Below are positions 39,668 to 49,433 of a stretch of 63,326 nt of DNA, in pieces. The stretch lies in NCBI GenBank assembly GCA_003242315.1, contig QGUY01000001.1, positions 1 through 63,326 on the forward strand, written 5' to 3'. Numbering within the stretch: position 1 is the stretch's first letter; every line of letters begins with the position of its first letter. Below the pieces are notes generated by a model, which saw only the letters and a list, made by a program, of their open reading frames with translations, was not told the DNA's origin and did not search any database. The position numbers and the translations under genes were made by a program. Source of the DNA: Bacteroidota bacterium. GTDB taxonomy: Bacteria > Bacteroidota > Bacteroidia > Cytophagales > Cyclobacteriaceae.

Positions 39668-42600
39668 ATGCAAAAACTGCTACAAGTACCGACTTGGGCG
39701 TACATTATGAAGGTTTCTCTAGCGCAAATCCTACTCGCAGGCATCTTCCTGAGCTTCGCACACGCCCACGAAGGCGAAGCACAGAGCGTCCTGGATAGCA
39801 GGATCAGCATCCAGCTTGAGAATACCACCATACGTTCGGCCCTGTCCCGAATTGAGAAGCTGACGGATGCCCGGTTTCTCTACCACTCGCAGCTGGTTTC
39901 CTCGCGCGAGAAGATCACCCTGCATGAAGAGAATACCCCGCTGTCGGAGGTACTGGATAAGATCCTGACCCCCCTTCAAATCGGATACGAAGTGGCGGGT
40001 AACCAGATCGTACTCGTCAAACTCCGTCGGTCCGATGTGCAATTCGACGGACCTGCAGCCCCGACCACTGAGGAATATGGGTCGACACTGATTGGTGTGA
40101 GTGGAAGGATTGTCGACAAAGATGGCACCCCGCTGCCAGGGGTAAACATCCTTGAGAAGGGAACGACGAACGGAACGACGTCCGATGTGGACGGACAGTA
40201 TACGATTAACGTGGCCGATGAAAATTCAATACTCGTTTTCAGCTTCATCGGTTACGCGCCGCAGGAAATCCGCGTCGGGACCAGCACGACAATCAACGTT
40301 GTCCTGCAGGAAGATATCACGAACCTGAGTGAAGTCGTTGTTATCGGATATGGTGAGCGTGAAAAGAAGGACGTTACCGGTGCGATTTCCTCGATGGATT
40401 CTGAGGACATATCGAAAAGCATGGCCATGACACCGGAACTGGCGATGCAGGGCCGCATGGCCGGCGTGTTTGTGTCAACACCCAGCGGTAGTCCGTTCGC
40501 ACGCCCGAACATACAAATACGTGGCGTGGCCACCTGGGGTCATGCTTCACCGCTGTACGTCATTGACGGTATTCCCATGTATGAAGTCGCGGAAAGTGAT
40601 CCTAACGCCGGTTCTCAGGACATCCGGTCGCCAATTAACTTCATGACGGCGATCAACCCTCACGACATCGAATCCATTTCAGTTTTGAAAGACGCATCGG
40701 CAGGGGCTATCTATGGTATGCGGGCCTCCAATGGTGTTATCATTATCACAACAAAAAAAGGTAAGAGCGGAGCGCCGAGAGTTGAGTTTAACGCGCAACG
40801 CGGTGTTCAAAATGTGGCCAAGACTTTCGATGTGCTGAATACGGCAGACTACGCTGCACTATATCGCGAAGTTTACGCCAACAATCCCACTGCGACGATG
40901 CCATCGGTATTTGACCCTAATAGTCCCGATTTTCTTGGCAACAGCCCTACCTACAACTGGCAGGATGCGCTCCTCAACAAGGATGCCATTATTGAAGACT
41001 ATAGCTTAAGGGTTTCCGGTGGTTCGGAGTCGACCACATATTACGTCTCCGCAGGCTATGGCCGCACGGAAGGATCGCTGATAGAAAACTATCTCGAGCG
41101 CCTGTCAGTTGCGTCGAACATAACCAGCAAGGTTTCGCGTGTGATCGAAACCGGTATGAACGTCAAGTTGAGTGTCAACAAGGCACTTGACAACACCGGT
41201 ACCGACCTGGGTTACGTGTCACGGACACCACCCTGGCAGCCGATCTATGATCCGTCAGATCCGACGGGCTATGCGCCGGCGGTAAGTTGGGAGTTCGTGC
41301 CGAATCCTGATTTTGATCCAAACCTGGTGAACCCTGGTCCGGCTCAGATTCCCGTTGGTGACCCCGTATTCTTGTATGGGCCACACACTTACGCGAATGT
41401 GTTTGGACAACAGGCGACATCCGAAAGAACGTTTGACTTATTCCGCACGATGGGAAACGTATACCTGCAGGTAGAACCAATAACCGGCCTGAAGATTAAG
41501 GGGAGTGTTGCTGCCGACTATCACTTTGTGCTTCGCAAGGAATGGTCAGAATATTCCGGCTGGCGGTTCTCACAAACTCCGGGTAACCCGTACAACGGTC
41601 ATGATGGCACCGCCAAGGGATCATATGGCGAGCGTCAAAGCCGCAACCTGAATGTCGTAAAAGAGGTTACGATCAACTACAACAGGAGCTTTGGTGATCA
41701 CAATATCGACCTCGTGTTGAATGGCATGGATCAGGAAGCCACCTGGCGATATACTGACGCCAGTTCAGGTCAGATTAACTACCTGGATCCCAACTTCCGC
41801 AATGTGGGCAACAATCCGCCCTTTAACGGAACGTTCACCGGAAGAAAGCCGGAGAGAATGCAGGGTTACCTGGCACGCATAAGCTACAAGTTCCAGGATC
41901 GCTACTACTTCGATGCAACCGTTCGTCGCGATGGCGCTTCGCTCTTTCCTCCTGACTACCGGTGGGGAACATTCCCTGCCTTTGCCGCAGGATGGCGGGT
42001 CAGCTCCATGCCATTCTTCCAGGCACTGAACGCCAGCTTCATTACCGATCTGAAGATTCGCGGTGGATGGGGCGAGCTTGGAAACAAAAGTGTGACAACG
42101 GGCTTTGCTTACCTGTCAGGTGTCAGCGGCACGCCCGACTATTCACTTGGCTCGGGTAATGGCAACCCTTATGGTACTCAGTTTGTCGCGTCCGCTCTTC
42201 CTAACTTCCCGAACTTCGAGTTGACCTGGGAGCGCGTGCGCACCACGAACGTCGGCTTTGACGCCGTATTGTTGAATGACCACGTCACCTTCACGGCAGA
42301 GTACTACAACCGCTTCACCGAAGGCTTGATTCAGTCCGTCAGCTTACCGCCAAGCTCGGGAATTGAAGTACCTACCGATCTGAACATTGGAAATGTACGC
42401 AACACCGGAGTTGAGTTCCAGATTGGATACAATAACACCTTCGGTCGACTTGGCTTCAACGTGTCGGGTAACCTGACAACAGTTAAGAACAGAGTACTAC
42501 GGCTGTACAAGGGAACACCGTTTGGCGGAGAAGGAGGTCGCATCCAGGAAGGATATCCGATGGCTTACCTCTGGGGGTATAAGGTAGGTGGAGTATTCCA

Positions 42601-43249
42601 GAATACTGATGAAATCGCTCAGTGGAAATCGCAATATGTTGACGGCGTTGGCGCGAATAATCAGGTTCCCGGCGACATGTACTTCCTGGATATCTATGGT
42701 AATCCTGAACCGGGACAGATCGTAAACCCGGAACCGGACGGTATCATCAACAATAACGACCGTACATATCTCGGAAAGACGATCGCGGGATACTACTACG
42801 GCCTGAACCTGGGCTTCACTTACGCAGGTTTTGACCTCAGTATATTTCTCCAGGGTGTTGGAGACCTTCAGAAGTACAATTATCAACGTGCCGGCGGTGA
42901 AGGAATGTCAAGCTCTGGCGCTAATCAATGGGCAACGACGCTCAATCGCTGGACCGGCGAAGGAACGAGCACGACCATGCCGCGTGCGGTGTTTGACGAC
43001 CCGAACAGTAACAATCGCTTCTCAGATCGCTTTGTTGAGGATGCCGGATTCCTTCGGGTGAAGAACGTGCAACTCGGCTATAACGTGCCTTCTTCATTTC
43101 TCGCAAAGACGGGTGTCATCAGCAGCGTACGGTTATACCTGAGTGGAACCAACCTGCTGACATTTACCGAATGGACGGGGCCGGACCCGGAGAACGATGT
43201 CTTCCCGCCGCTCCGGCAGATAACAGCTGGTATCAGTGCCACATTCTAA
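39668..43249 (+). CDS. SusC/RagA-family TonB-linked outer-membrane transporter with STN domain
   Basis: This 1193-aa outer-membrane glycan importer has an N-terminal signal peptide, an STN signalling domain (about 50-118; RISIQLENTTIRSALSRIEK), a carboxypeptidase-regulatory-like domain (about 135-215; VSGRIVDKDGTPLPGVNI), a TonB-box/plug region (VVVIGYGEREKKDVTGAIS, SPLYVIDGIPM, LKDASAGAIYG) and a large beta-barrel to the C-terminal aromatic end. The STN domain matches the upstream FecR/ECF pair, so substrate binding is expected to trigger their release. SusD follows after 15 bases. The substrate is not determined by sequence. Confidence 0.96.
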   Translation: MQKLLQVPTWAYIMKVSLAQILLAGIFLSFAHAHEGEAQSVLDSRISIQLENTTIRSALSRIEKLTDARFLYHSQLVSSREKITLHEENTPLSEVLDKILTPLQIGYEVAGNQIVLVKLRRSDVQFDGPAAPTTEEYGSTLIGVSGRIVDKDGTPLPGVNILEKGTTNGTTSDVDGQYTINVADENSILVFSFIGYAPQEIRVGTSTTINVVLQEDITNLSEVVVIGYGEREKKDVTGAISSMDSEDISKSMAMTPELAMQGRMAGVFVSTPSGSPFARPNIQIRGVATWGHASPLYVIDGIPMYEVAESDPNAGSQDIRSPINFMTAINPHDIESISVLKDASAGAIYGMRASNGVIIITTKKGKSGAPRVEFNAQRGVQNVAKTFDVLNTADYAALYREVYANNPTATMPSVFDPNSPDFLGNSPTYNWQDALLNKDAIIEDYSLRVSGGSESTTYYVSAGYGRTEGSLIENYLERLSVASNITSKVSRVIETGMNVKLSVNKALDNTGTDLGYVSRTPPWQPIYDPSDPTGYAPAVSWEFVPNPDFDPNLVNPGPAQIPVGDPVFLYGPHTYANVFGQQATSERTFDLFRTMGNVYLQVEPITGLKIKGSVAADYHFVLRKEWSEYSGWRFSQTPGNPYNGHDGTAKGSYGERQSRNLNVVKEVTINYNRSFGDHNIDLVLNGMDQEATWRYTDASSGQINYLDPNFRNVGNNPPFNGTFTGRKPERMQGYLARISYKFQDRYYFDATVRRDGASLFPPDYRWGTFPAFAAGWRVSSMPFFQALNASFITDLKIRGGWGELGNKSVTTGFAYLSGVSGTPDYSLGSGNGNPYGTQFVASALPNFPNFELTWERVRTTNVGFDAVLLNDHVTFTAEYYNRFTEGLIQSVSLPPSSGIEVPTDLNIGNVRNTGVEFQIGYNNTFGRLGFNVSGNLTTVKNRVLRLYKGTPFGGEGGRIQEGYPMAYLWGYKVGGVFQNTDEIAQWKSQYVDGVGANNQVPGDMYFLDIYGNPEPGQIVNPEPDGIINNNDRTYLGKTIAGYYYGLNLGFTYAGFDLSIFLQGVGDLQKYNYQRAGGEGMSSSGANQWATTLNRWTGEGTSTTMPRAVFDDPNSNNRFSDRFVEDAGFLRVKNVQLGYNVPSSFLAKTGVISSVRLYLSGTNLLTFTEWTGPDPENDVFPPLRQITAGISATF

Positions 43250-43264
43250 AACGGAGGACAGAAC

Positions 43265-44761
43265 ATGACAAGCCATACAAAAAAACTGACACTTTTGTTG
43301 TGTCTGACATTCATAGGATTCAATTCCTGTAACGAATCGCGTCTTGATATTTCGCCGGGATTTCCGACAGAAGAGTCATACTTCTCTGAAGAGATCGAAT
43401 TTACCCGGGCAGTCTATGGCGTGTATGCCAAGATGAGCGACTTCTATTGGTATAACGCCAGCCAGGACGCCTTTGTGTCACCTATATGGTATCTCCCGGG
43501 CGACGACATCACGACTTCCGGGCAGGATGAGTTTGAGATTTTCAGTAACCTGCAACCCGGCAGCGGTAGACTCAACTACTTCTTCCGCGCTTTGTACCAG
43601 ATGATCGGACGTGCCAACGTCGTTCTGGAGAAGAACGCTGAAGCTGAAGAGGGGATCTACACGACACCTGGGCTTAGAGACGCCCACCGTGGTGAGGCGC
43701 TGTTCCTTCGTGGGTTTGCAAACTTTATGCTTTGGAACGTTTGGGGCACAGCTCCGCTCATCACTGAGCGTCTCAAGAGCCTGGAGAACACCCAGCCCCC
43801 CAGCTCAACAGGGACGCAATTGTTGGATCAGGCAATCGAAGACTTCTCTGAAGCGGCAACCCTGCTTCCCGACTCCTGGCCGGACAACGAGAGGGGACGG
43901 GTATTCAAGAGTTCCGCACGAGGCATGCTTGCAAAGGCGCTTGTGTTCCGGGCGACAGTGACCGGCAATGCATCCGACTATCAGGCGGCTATCACCGCAG
44001 TTGATCAGATCAATGACCGCGTGCTCGTGCCGGCTTATGACGACAATTTCGCAGCCGACACAGAAAACAACGAAGAGTCGCTGTTCGAATACCAGGCGTC
44101 GCAGGCTTTCGCTGGAGACAACATCTGGTTGCCCAACGACTTCGACAACGCTATTGGATCGCTCTCGGCCTTCTGGGGTTTTTACAACAACTCGTTCAAC
44201 ATGTTCGGCAAGGCGCCGTTCACTGCAACGACAAAATTGCGCGACACGTTTGAGGCCGATGATCCGCGATTGGAGTTGTCGCTCGATCCGTCCGACCTGA
44301 GTTTTAGGAAATACGTTACCCGCGATCAACTCAATCCCACCGGAGGTGCATCCAACAACAACCCGCGCATTCTTCGTTACGCGGACGTGCTTCTCCTCAA
44401 GGCTGAAGCGCTGAACGAGTCCGGTGGATCAACGACCGAGGCGATCAACCTTATCAACCAGGTACGCGCACGGGCACGTGGTGCCGGTTCATCACCGGCA
44501 GATCGTGACAATACCGAGACGGATCGCGATGTAATCCGCCAGTGGATCATGGACGAGAGACTAATGGAACTCGCTGGCGAAGGTCAGCGCTGGTTTGACG
44601 TCCGCCGATGGGCACTGGCTGGCCACATCACACTTGATAATGCCTTCTTTTCGTCAGCCATACCCGGTGACATGGGCTTCCAATCGAAACACCTGTACTT
44701 CCCTATACCTACAGGCGAGACGGATGCGAACCCCAACATCACACAGAATCCGGGTTACTGA
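43265..44761 (+). CDS. SusD/RagB-family glycan-binding lipoprotein
   Basis: This 498-aa surface lipoprotein (signal LLCLTFIGFNSC) forms the lid on SusC. The SusD N-terminal TPR-like region (TEESYFSEEIEFTRAVYGVYAKM, YQMIGRANVVLEKN, GEALFLRGFANFMLWNVWG) and C-terminal NPRILRYADVLLLKAEALNE, INLINQVRARA and MDERLMELAGEGQRWFDVRRW are typical. It follows susC directly and is ended by a terminator. It would capture oligosaccharides at the cell surface. Confidence 0.95.
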   Translation: MTSHTKKLTLLLCLTFIGFNSCNESRLDISPGFPTEESYFSEEIEFTRAVYGVYAKMSDFYWYNASQDAFVSPIWYLPGDDITTSGQDEFEIFSNLQPGSGRLNYFFRALYQMIGRANVVLEKNAEAEEGIYTTPGLRDAHRGEALFLRGFANFMLWNVWGTAPLITERLKSLENTQPPSSTGTQLLDQAIEDFSEAATLLPDSWPDNERGRVFKSSARGMLAKALVFRATVTGNASDYQAAITAVDQINDRVLVPAYDDNFAADTENNEESLFEYQASQAFAGDNIWLPNDFDNAIGSLSAFWGFYNNSFNMFGKAPFTATTKLRDTFEADDPRLELSLDPSDLSFRKYVTRDQLNPTGGASNNNPRILRYADVLLLKAEALNESGGSTTEAINLINQVRARARGAGSSPADRDNTETDRDVIRQWIMDERLMELAGEGQRWFDVRRWALAGHITLDNAFFSSAIPGDMGFQSKHLYFPIPTGETDANPNITQNPGY

Positions 44762-44785
44762 TTTAGCTGGGTTAATTTTGGTCAA

Positions 44786-44820
44786 GGAAGAGCGCTCCCA
44801 ATTCCGGGGGCGCGCCTTTC
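44786..44820 (+). terminator. Terminator after the susC-susD pair
   Basis: GCGCTCCC (44792-44799) pairs with GGGGGCGC (44806-44813), an 8-bp stem with one T-G pair and a 6-base loop, followed by GCCTTTCC. It closes the susCD transcript. Confidence 0.7.
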
Positions 44821-44855
44821 CTATGTGAATTGAATCATTCTGAAAGTGTGAAGCG

Positions 44856-45893
44856 ATGATGATAAGAGAATATCCGATCATTGATGAGATCAACATAGAT
44901 AACCTGTCTGCAACGCCCAAGTACATGCAGGTCGCGAAGGCTATACTGAAGGCAGTGCATGAAGAGCGGATCAAGAAGAACGAAACGCTTCCGTCCATCA
45001 ACGAACTCAGCTTTTTGCTCGACATTTCTCGGGACACCGTAGAAAAGAGCTACCGCCACCTCAAACAACGTGGGATCATCGGCTCCGTGCCCGGCAAGGG
45101 ATTCTTTGTGAAAAGCAACGAAATGCACAAGCGGTACAGGGTACTCCTCCTGTTGAACAAATTAAGCGAACACAAGAAGGTAATGTACGATGCCCTCCTC
45201 GCAACATTCGATGGTTCGGCGGAGGTAGATATTTACGTCTACAACAACGACTTCGCAAGCTTCAGGAAACTTATCCTCGACAGGCTCGAAGACTACAGCC
45301 ACTTCGTGGTGACAGCGCTGTTTGCAGGCCGCACGGAAGATGCAGGCGAGGTGATGCGTGTCATCCCCCGTGACAAGCTTATTGTCTTCGATAAACTCGT
45401 TCCGGGTCTTCCGGACGGATACGCCGCGGTCTATGAAAATTTCGAAAGCGATATTTACAACGCGCTGACAAATCTGCTCGACCGCGTGAGCCGCTATCAG
45501 AAGCTGAAAGTAATTTTCCCGGACAACAGCTATTATCCTCCCGAAATCATCCGTGGTATTCGCAAGTTTGCCGCGGAACACCGCTTTAGATTGGTTGTTG
45601 TCCCGTCACTCGAAAATGCGAATGTAAATCGTGGCGACCTGGTGATCACGGTACGCGACAAGGACTTGCTGGACCTGGTGGATTATGTCACGCACACCGA
45701 CCTGAAGCCAGGTTCGGATATCGGCATCATCTCCTATAACGAGTCGCCGTGCAAGAAGTACATTCTTGGTGGAATCACGACGGTATCTACGAACTTCCGC
45801 TTCATGGGAGAGCAGGCTGCGCGGCTTATCATGGAAGGTGTTCGTGAGCAGGTAGCCACACCGTTTGAAGTTCACCTCCGCGCTTCTCTCTAA
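44856..45893 (+). CDS. GntR-family regulator with periplasmic-binding-like sensor domain
   Basis: This 345-aa DNA-binding regulator has a GntR winged helix (about 15-85; YMQVAKAILKAVHEERIKKNETLPSINELS, DTVEKSYRHLKQRGII) joined to a LacI/ribose-binding-like effector domain (about 95-340; DYSHFVVTALF, PRDKLIVFDKLVPGL, GSDIGIISYNESP, FRFMGEQAARLIMEG). Such hybrids in Bacteroidota sense monosaccharides. It is read separately from susCD across a terminator. The locus therefore has two layers of control: ECF/FecR at the envelope and this protein in the cytoplasm. Confidence 0.88.
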   Translation: MMIREYPIIDEINIDNLSATPKYMQVAKAILKAVHEERIKKNETLPSINELSFLLDISRDTVEKSYRHLKQRGIIGSVPGKGFFVKSNEMHKRYRVLLLLNKLSEHKKVMYDALLATFDGSAEVDIYVYNNDFASFRKLILDRLEDYSHFVVTALFAGRTEDAGEVMRVIPRDKLIVFDKLVPGLPDGYAAVYENFESDIYNALTNLLDRVSRYQKLKVIFPDNSYYPPEIIRGIRKFAAEHRFRLVVVPSLENANVNRGDLVITVRDKDLLDLVDYVTHTDLKPGSDIGIISYNESPCKKYILGGITTVSTNFRFMGEQAARLIMEGVREQVATPFEVHLRASL

Positions 45894-45896
45894 CAC

Positions 45897-45956
45897 CTAT
45901 GTGCCCTATGCGGTTCAAAAATTCTTTCGACTCTTTTGGACCACATAGGGCATATA
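45897..45956. repeat. Intergenic inverted-repeat element between convergent genes
   Basis: The left arm (45898-45920) and right arm (45934-45956) pair over about 20 of 23 positions around a 13-base loop and match the element at 21983-22039. It lies between the convergent GntR and VCBS/ASPIC genes. Confidence 0.7.
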
Positions 45957-45978
45957 GGTTCACATAGCACACATAGCA

Positions 45979-48900
45979 TTACCGTTTGCCGACTGTGCGT
46001 TCTGCAAATGCATTCCCTTTCTCTCCGTACACGAAGAATTCCAACGGCCCATTGTTCCTGCTCACGACGAGCGTCTTCCTTCCGCCGGCGGAACGGAGCA
46101 ACTCAGCATACCGTACGTTTCCATCAGCAAGAAATCCTGATTCAAGGTGGGAGAGCGGTGTCCAATTAAGCGCTCCATCGCCTAACATAACAAGACCAAG
46201 GGATGCATCAAATCGTCCGAACAGCGTTTCCTGGTCGTAATTGTTGCCTATCAGGATCAGGTCGGCATGTCCATCGCCATTGATATCGTCAGCGACAATA
46301 TCGTTTACGGTAGAGATTTGCGCGATGTCAGGCAAATCAACGATGCGGAATGATTTGCCAGCTTCATTGATCAACATCACCGATTCCAGTTTTCTCGCGT
46401 CAAGCGTAAGAGCCCCTTCAAGCTCTTCCGGGGTGAAGGCCTTGCTGAAGGGCGTCACTGCATATTGGGTGAACGTTTCGAAGCGACCTTTTACTTTTGG
46501 AAGCTGATCGATCAACACAAGGCGGTTGTGGACGATGAACCGCTCCCGGTCAATTTCATTGTAATAGGTAATGATCGGATCGATGGACCCATTGTTATCG
46601 AAGTCCTTGGCGACAATCTGAACCGGATTGTCTGCCGACGATCTGAAAAAAGAGTTTCCGCCGGTGTTACCCGCGATGATGTCAACGTGGCCATCCCCGT
46701 TCAGGTCGGTAGCCCTGACGCAGTTCCACCAACCGCTGGTCCTGGACAATCCGTAATCATCAGTCACTTCCTCGAATCGTTCGCCTGCATTCCTGAAAAC
46801 ACGTATCGGCATCCATTCTCCCGCGATGACCAGATCCGGATTTTGGTCATTGTCGACATCGGCCCACACGGCGGATGATACGAGTCCAGGGTACGCAAGA
46901 GCAGGGTTGAGAGATTCAGTGACGTCAACAAACTTGCCTGCTTCGTTACGCAAAACATAGCTTCTGGGCGCATGAGGATATTTGCCTTCCATCAGCCGAC
47001 CACCGACGAACAGGTCCACATCGCCGTCCCCATCGAAATCCGAGGCAACCACGCAGGACGCAGACGTTCGAATGTCCGGAAGCATACCGTTGGCAAGCGA
47101 GAACTTACCGCCGCCGTCATTCAGATAGATTCGGTGTTGCGCTGCAGGAACTCCACCGCCGGGTGAGGCGCTGGCGACATACAGGTCTGCGTCGTGGTCG
47201 CCGTCAAAATCCGCGAACAAGGCTCCGCCATCATCACCAGGCATAGGCGGAAGAGATTGCTTCAGCGAAAATGTTCCATCCGGTAATTGAATGTATACCG
47301 TCGTTTCTTCGCCGTTTTCTCCTCCCACGTAGAAGTCGTCCAGGCCATCGCCATTCACATCGCCGCGGGCCAGACAAGGCCCGAAGCGCGATAACTCGTG
47401 CATCAGAGTACGTGTCGAAAGGATGTCCGAAGGACTCTTTTCTTTATGCTGGTGGACAAGCACTTCTTTCCTTTCCATCAGGACGGAACGCGCACCAGGC
47501 TTTTTACGCATAGGTTGTGCCGCTTTCTTTGAGTACACAACGACTGTGTCGGCGGGCAGCGAAATCATCCGGGTGCAGGTGCTGTCTGGCCACACGATAA
47601 TTAGTGAGTCGACGCTTGTATTATCGCCGAGCCCGAAGTGCGCGGCTCGTTCAACGGTTGACTGAAAGCCGCGGAAAGGCGTCATCTCCACAAGCTGGCT
47701 TGTACCGCCAGTGTACACGAATATCTTCTCGTTGATGGGTATTCCTTCCGGAATGAGCCGGATAAAGTGGTTTCTCTTCCCAAGCCGGTCCGCCGTATTT
47801 TCGTAAAGGATTACCTCTTGGTCGATGTTGTTGGTCACGAGGTCCAGATCACCGTCATTGTCGAGATCAACATAAGCCGCGCCATTGGTAAAGGTTGGTA
47901 ATCCCAATCCCCATTCTTCGGTCTTGTCCTCCAGAATCAGTGTGCCGTTGTTTTTGAAGATGGGATTAGGCAGCTTGACGTCGGGTAGGTTTGCGACTTC
48001 CTCATGAAGTCTTTTCGAACGGGTCTCCGGTGTTCCGAAAGGACTTGCACCCATTCCGAAAAACACAAAATCGAGATTGGTGACATCTTTTCGGTAACCA
48101 TTGCCCACAAACAGGTCTTTGTAGCCATCGTTGTCGAAATCGGCGAACAGTGGCGCCCAGCTCCAGTCTGTCCTGGCAATGCCGGCGAGGAATGCGATCT
48201 CAGAAAAAAGGTATGATCCGTCAGGCGAAGGGCCGCGGTTAAGCTGAAGTGTGTTTCGCATGTACTGAGGTTCATAACCCATGCCGATGGCCATGTGAAA
48301 GAAGTCGTAGTTCTGTCCCGGCGTCATTAGCTTCTGACGCTTGTGGTCTGGCGGCAGCATGTCGACAGCCACAATGTCCGGAAGGTTGTCGTTGTTGAAG
48401 TCTGCAATGTCAACGCCCATTCCGTTATGCGCCTGATGCTTGAGGTAGTCGCTAATGCGATTCTCGAAGGTTCCATCTCCCTGGTTGATCCACAGCAGAT
48501 CGTTGGAGAGGAAGTCGTTCGACACATAAACATCCGGCCATGAATCGTTATTGATGTCGCAGATCACTACACCCAGTCCGTATCCTTCAATCAGAATACC
48601 TGCTTCGGCAGACACGTCAGTGAATGTGTTGTCACCGTTGTTGCGGTAGAGCTTGTCGGTTGATTCCGCCTCACCGTTGAGGCGCCTCGGGCGCAGGTTG
48701 TTTCGATTGAACTTTTCGAGCCAGTTGTTCAGTAGATACATGTCCGGGTCGCCGTCTTTGTCGTAGTCAAAGAATGCGGCCATCGTGCTGTATGAATCAT
48801 CAGCCAGTCCATAGGCTTCTCCCAATTCCCGAAATACTGGAATCCCATCCCTGACACCCTGATTTACAAACAGCAGGTTTTTTCGCGCCTCCGGAGTGCC

Positions 48901-49296
48901 TATTCCGCCGACACACAGGTAAATATCATCAAGGCCATCCCCGTTTATGTCGGTCACTGCGACCCCGGTGACCCAGCGGTTGGTGGTTGTACCAGACTGT
49001 TCCGTTACGTCCTCGAACCGCAGATTGCCCTTGTTCAGGTAGAGTCGGCTTGAGACCTGGTTTCCACCAAAATAGAGGTCGTACAGGCCGTCCTTATTGA
49101 AGTCGCCCACACCCACGCCACTCCCGTTGTAGATATATTCGAACGTCAGGGCGTTGACAGAGTCGTTGGTCACCAGGGTGTTCTGGAAGGAGATTCCCAG
49201 CTCCGGGCCGCGGTGCGCGACAAAGAGCGGGTTTGGCTTTCGGTTACAGGCCGTGAGGGTGAGGGTCGCGATGATCCCTATCCATACAAATCTCAT
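45979..49296 (-). CDS. VCBS/FG-GAP repeat lipoprotein with ASPIC/UnbV domain
   Basis: This large exported lipoprotein (1105 aa from ATG 49296; signal IGIIATLTLTAC) has many FG-GAP/VCBS calcium-binding beta-propeller units of the pattern DxNxDGxxDxxxG through both halves, with an ASPIC/UnbV domain in the middle (about 560-625; FGLGDNTSVDSLIIVWPDST). Such proteins are common beside SusC/D pairs in Bacteroidota and are thought to bind glycans or organise the surface; the function is not established. It lies between the GntR gene and the GH116 operon and is divergent from the latter. The start at 49296 is chosen because the signal peptide begins there. Confidence 0.88.
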   Translation of the reverse strand: MRFVWIGIIATLTLTACNRKPNPLFVAHRGPELGISFQNTLVTNDSVNALTFEYIYNGSGVGVGDFNKDGLYDLYFGGNQVSSRLYLNKGNLRFEDVTEQSGTTTNRWVTGVAVTDINGDGLDDIYLCVGGIGTPEARKNLLFVNQGVRDGIPVFRELGEAYGLADDSYSTMAAFFDYDKDGDPDMYLLNNWLEKFNRNNLRPRRLNGEAESTDKLYRNNGDNTFTDVSAEAGILIEGYGLGVVICDINNDSWPDVYVSNDFLSNDLLWINQGDGTFENRISDYLKHQAHNGMGVDIADFNNDNLPDIVAVDMLPPDHKRQKLMTPGQNYDFFHMAIGMGYEPQYMRNTLQLNRGPSPDGSYLFSEIAFLAGIARTDWSWAPLFADFDNDGYKDLFVGNGYRKDVTNLDFVFFGMGASPFGTPETRSKRLHEEVANLPDVKLPNPIFKNNGTLILEDKTEEWGLGLPTFTNGAAYVDLDNDGDLDLVTNNIDQEVILYENTADRLGKRNHFIRLIPEGIPINEKIFVYTGGTSQLVEMTPFRGFQSTVERAAHFGLGDNTSVDSLIIVWPDSTCTRMISLPADTVVVYSKKAAQPMRKKPGARSVLMERKEVLVHQHKEKSPSDILSTRTLMHELSRFGPCLARGDVNGDGLDDFYVGGENGEETTVYIQLPDGTFSLKQSLPPMPGDDGGALFADFDGDHDADLYVASASPGGGVPAAQHRIYLNDGGGKFSLANGMLPDIRTSASCVVASDFDGDGDVDLFVGGRLMEGKYPHAPRSYVLRNEAGKFVDVTESLNPALAYPGLVSSAVWADVDNDQNPDLVIAGEWMPIRVFRNAGERFEEVTDDYGLSRTSGWWNCVRATDLNGDGHVDIIAGNTGGNSFFRSSADNPVQIVAKDFDNNGSIDPIITYYNEIDRERFIVHNRLVLIDQLPKVKGRFETFTQYAVTPFSKAFTPEELEGALTLDARKLESVMLINEAGKSFRIVDLPDIAQISTVNDIVADDINGDGHADLILIGNNYDQETLFGRFDASLGLVMLGDGALNWTPLSHLESGFLADGNVRYAELLRSAGGRKTLVVSRNNGPLEFFVYGEKGNAFAERTVGKR

Positions 49297-49433
49297 ATTC
49301 AAAGATACGCCGCCGGGAGCTGCCGGCCGACTCGCACTGTCCTGCGCTGGTGGCCTCCGGCGCAAAGCGGCGGGAACAGGACGGTTCTTAGCGTTTTTTT
49401 TTGTTTTTTGAGTTCGTTACCAAACCAGGAACT

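Noticed and set aside
46465..46878. Forward frames inside the VCBS/ASPIC gene region
   Set aside because: They lie antisense to a continuous, well-supported VCBS repeat gene whose GAT/GAC-rich codons leave open reverse frames.
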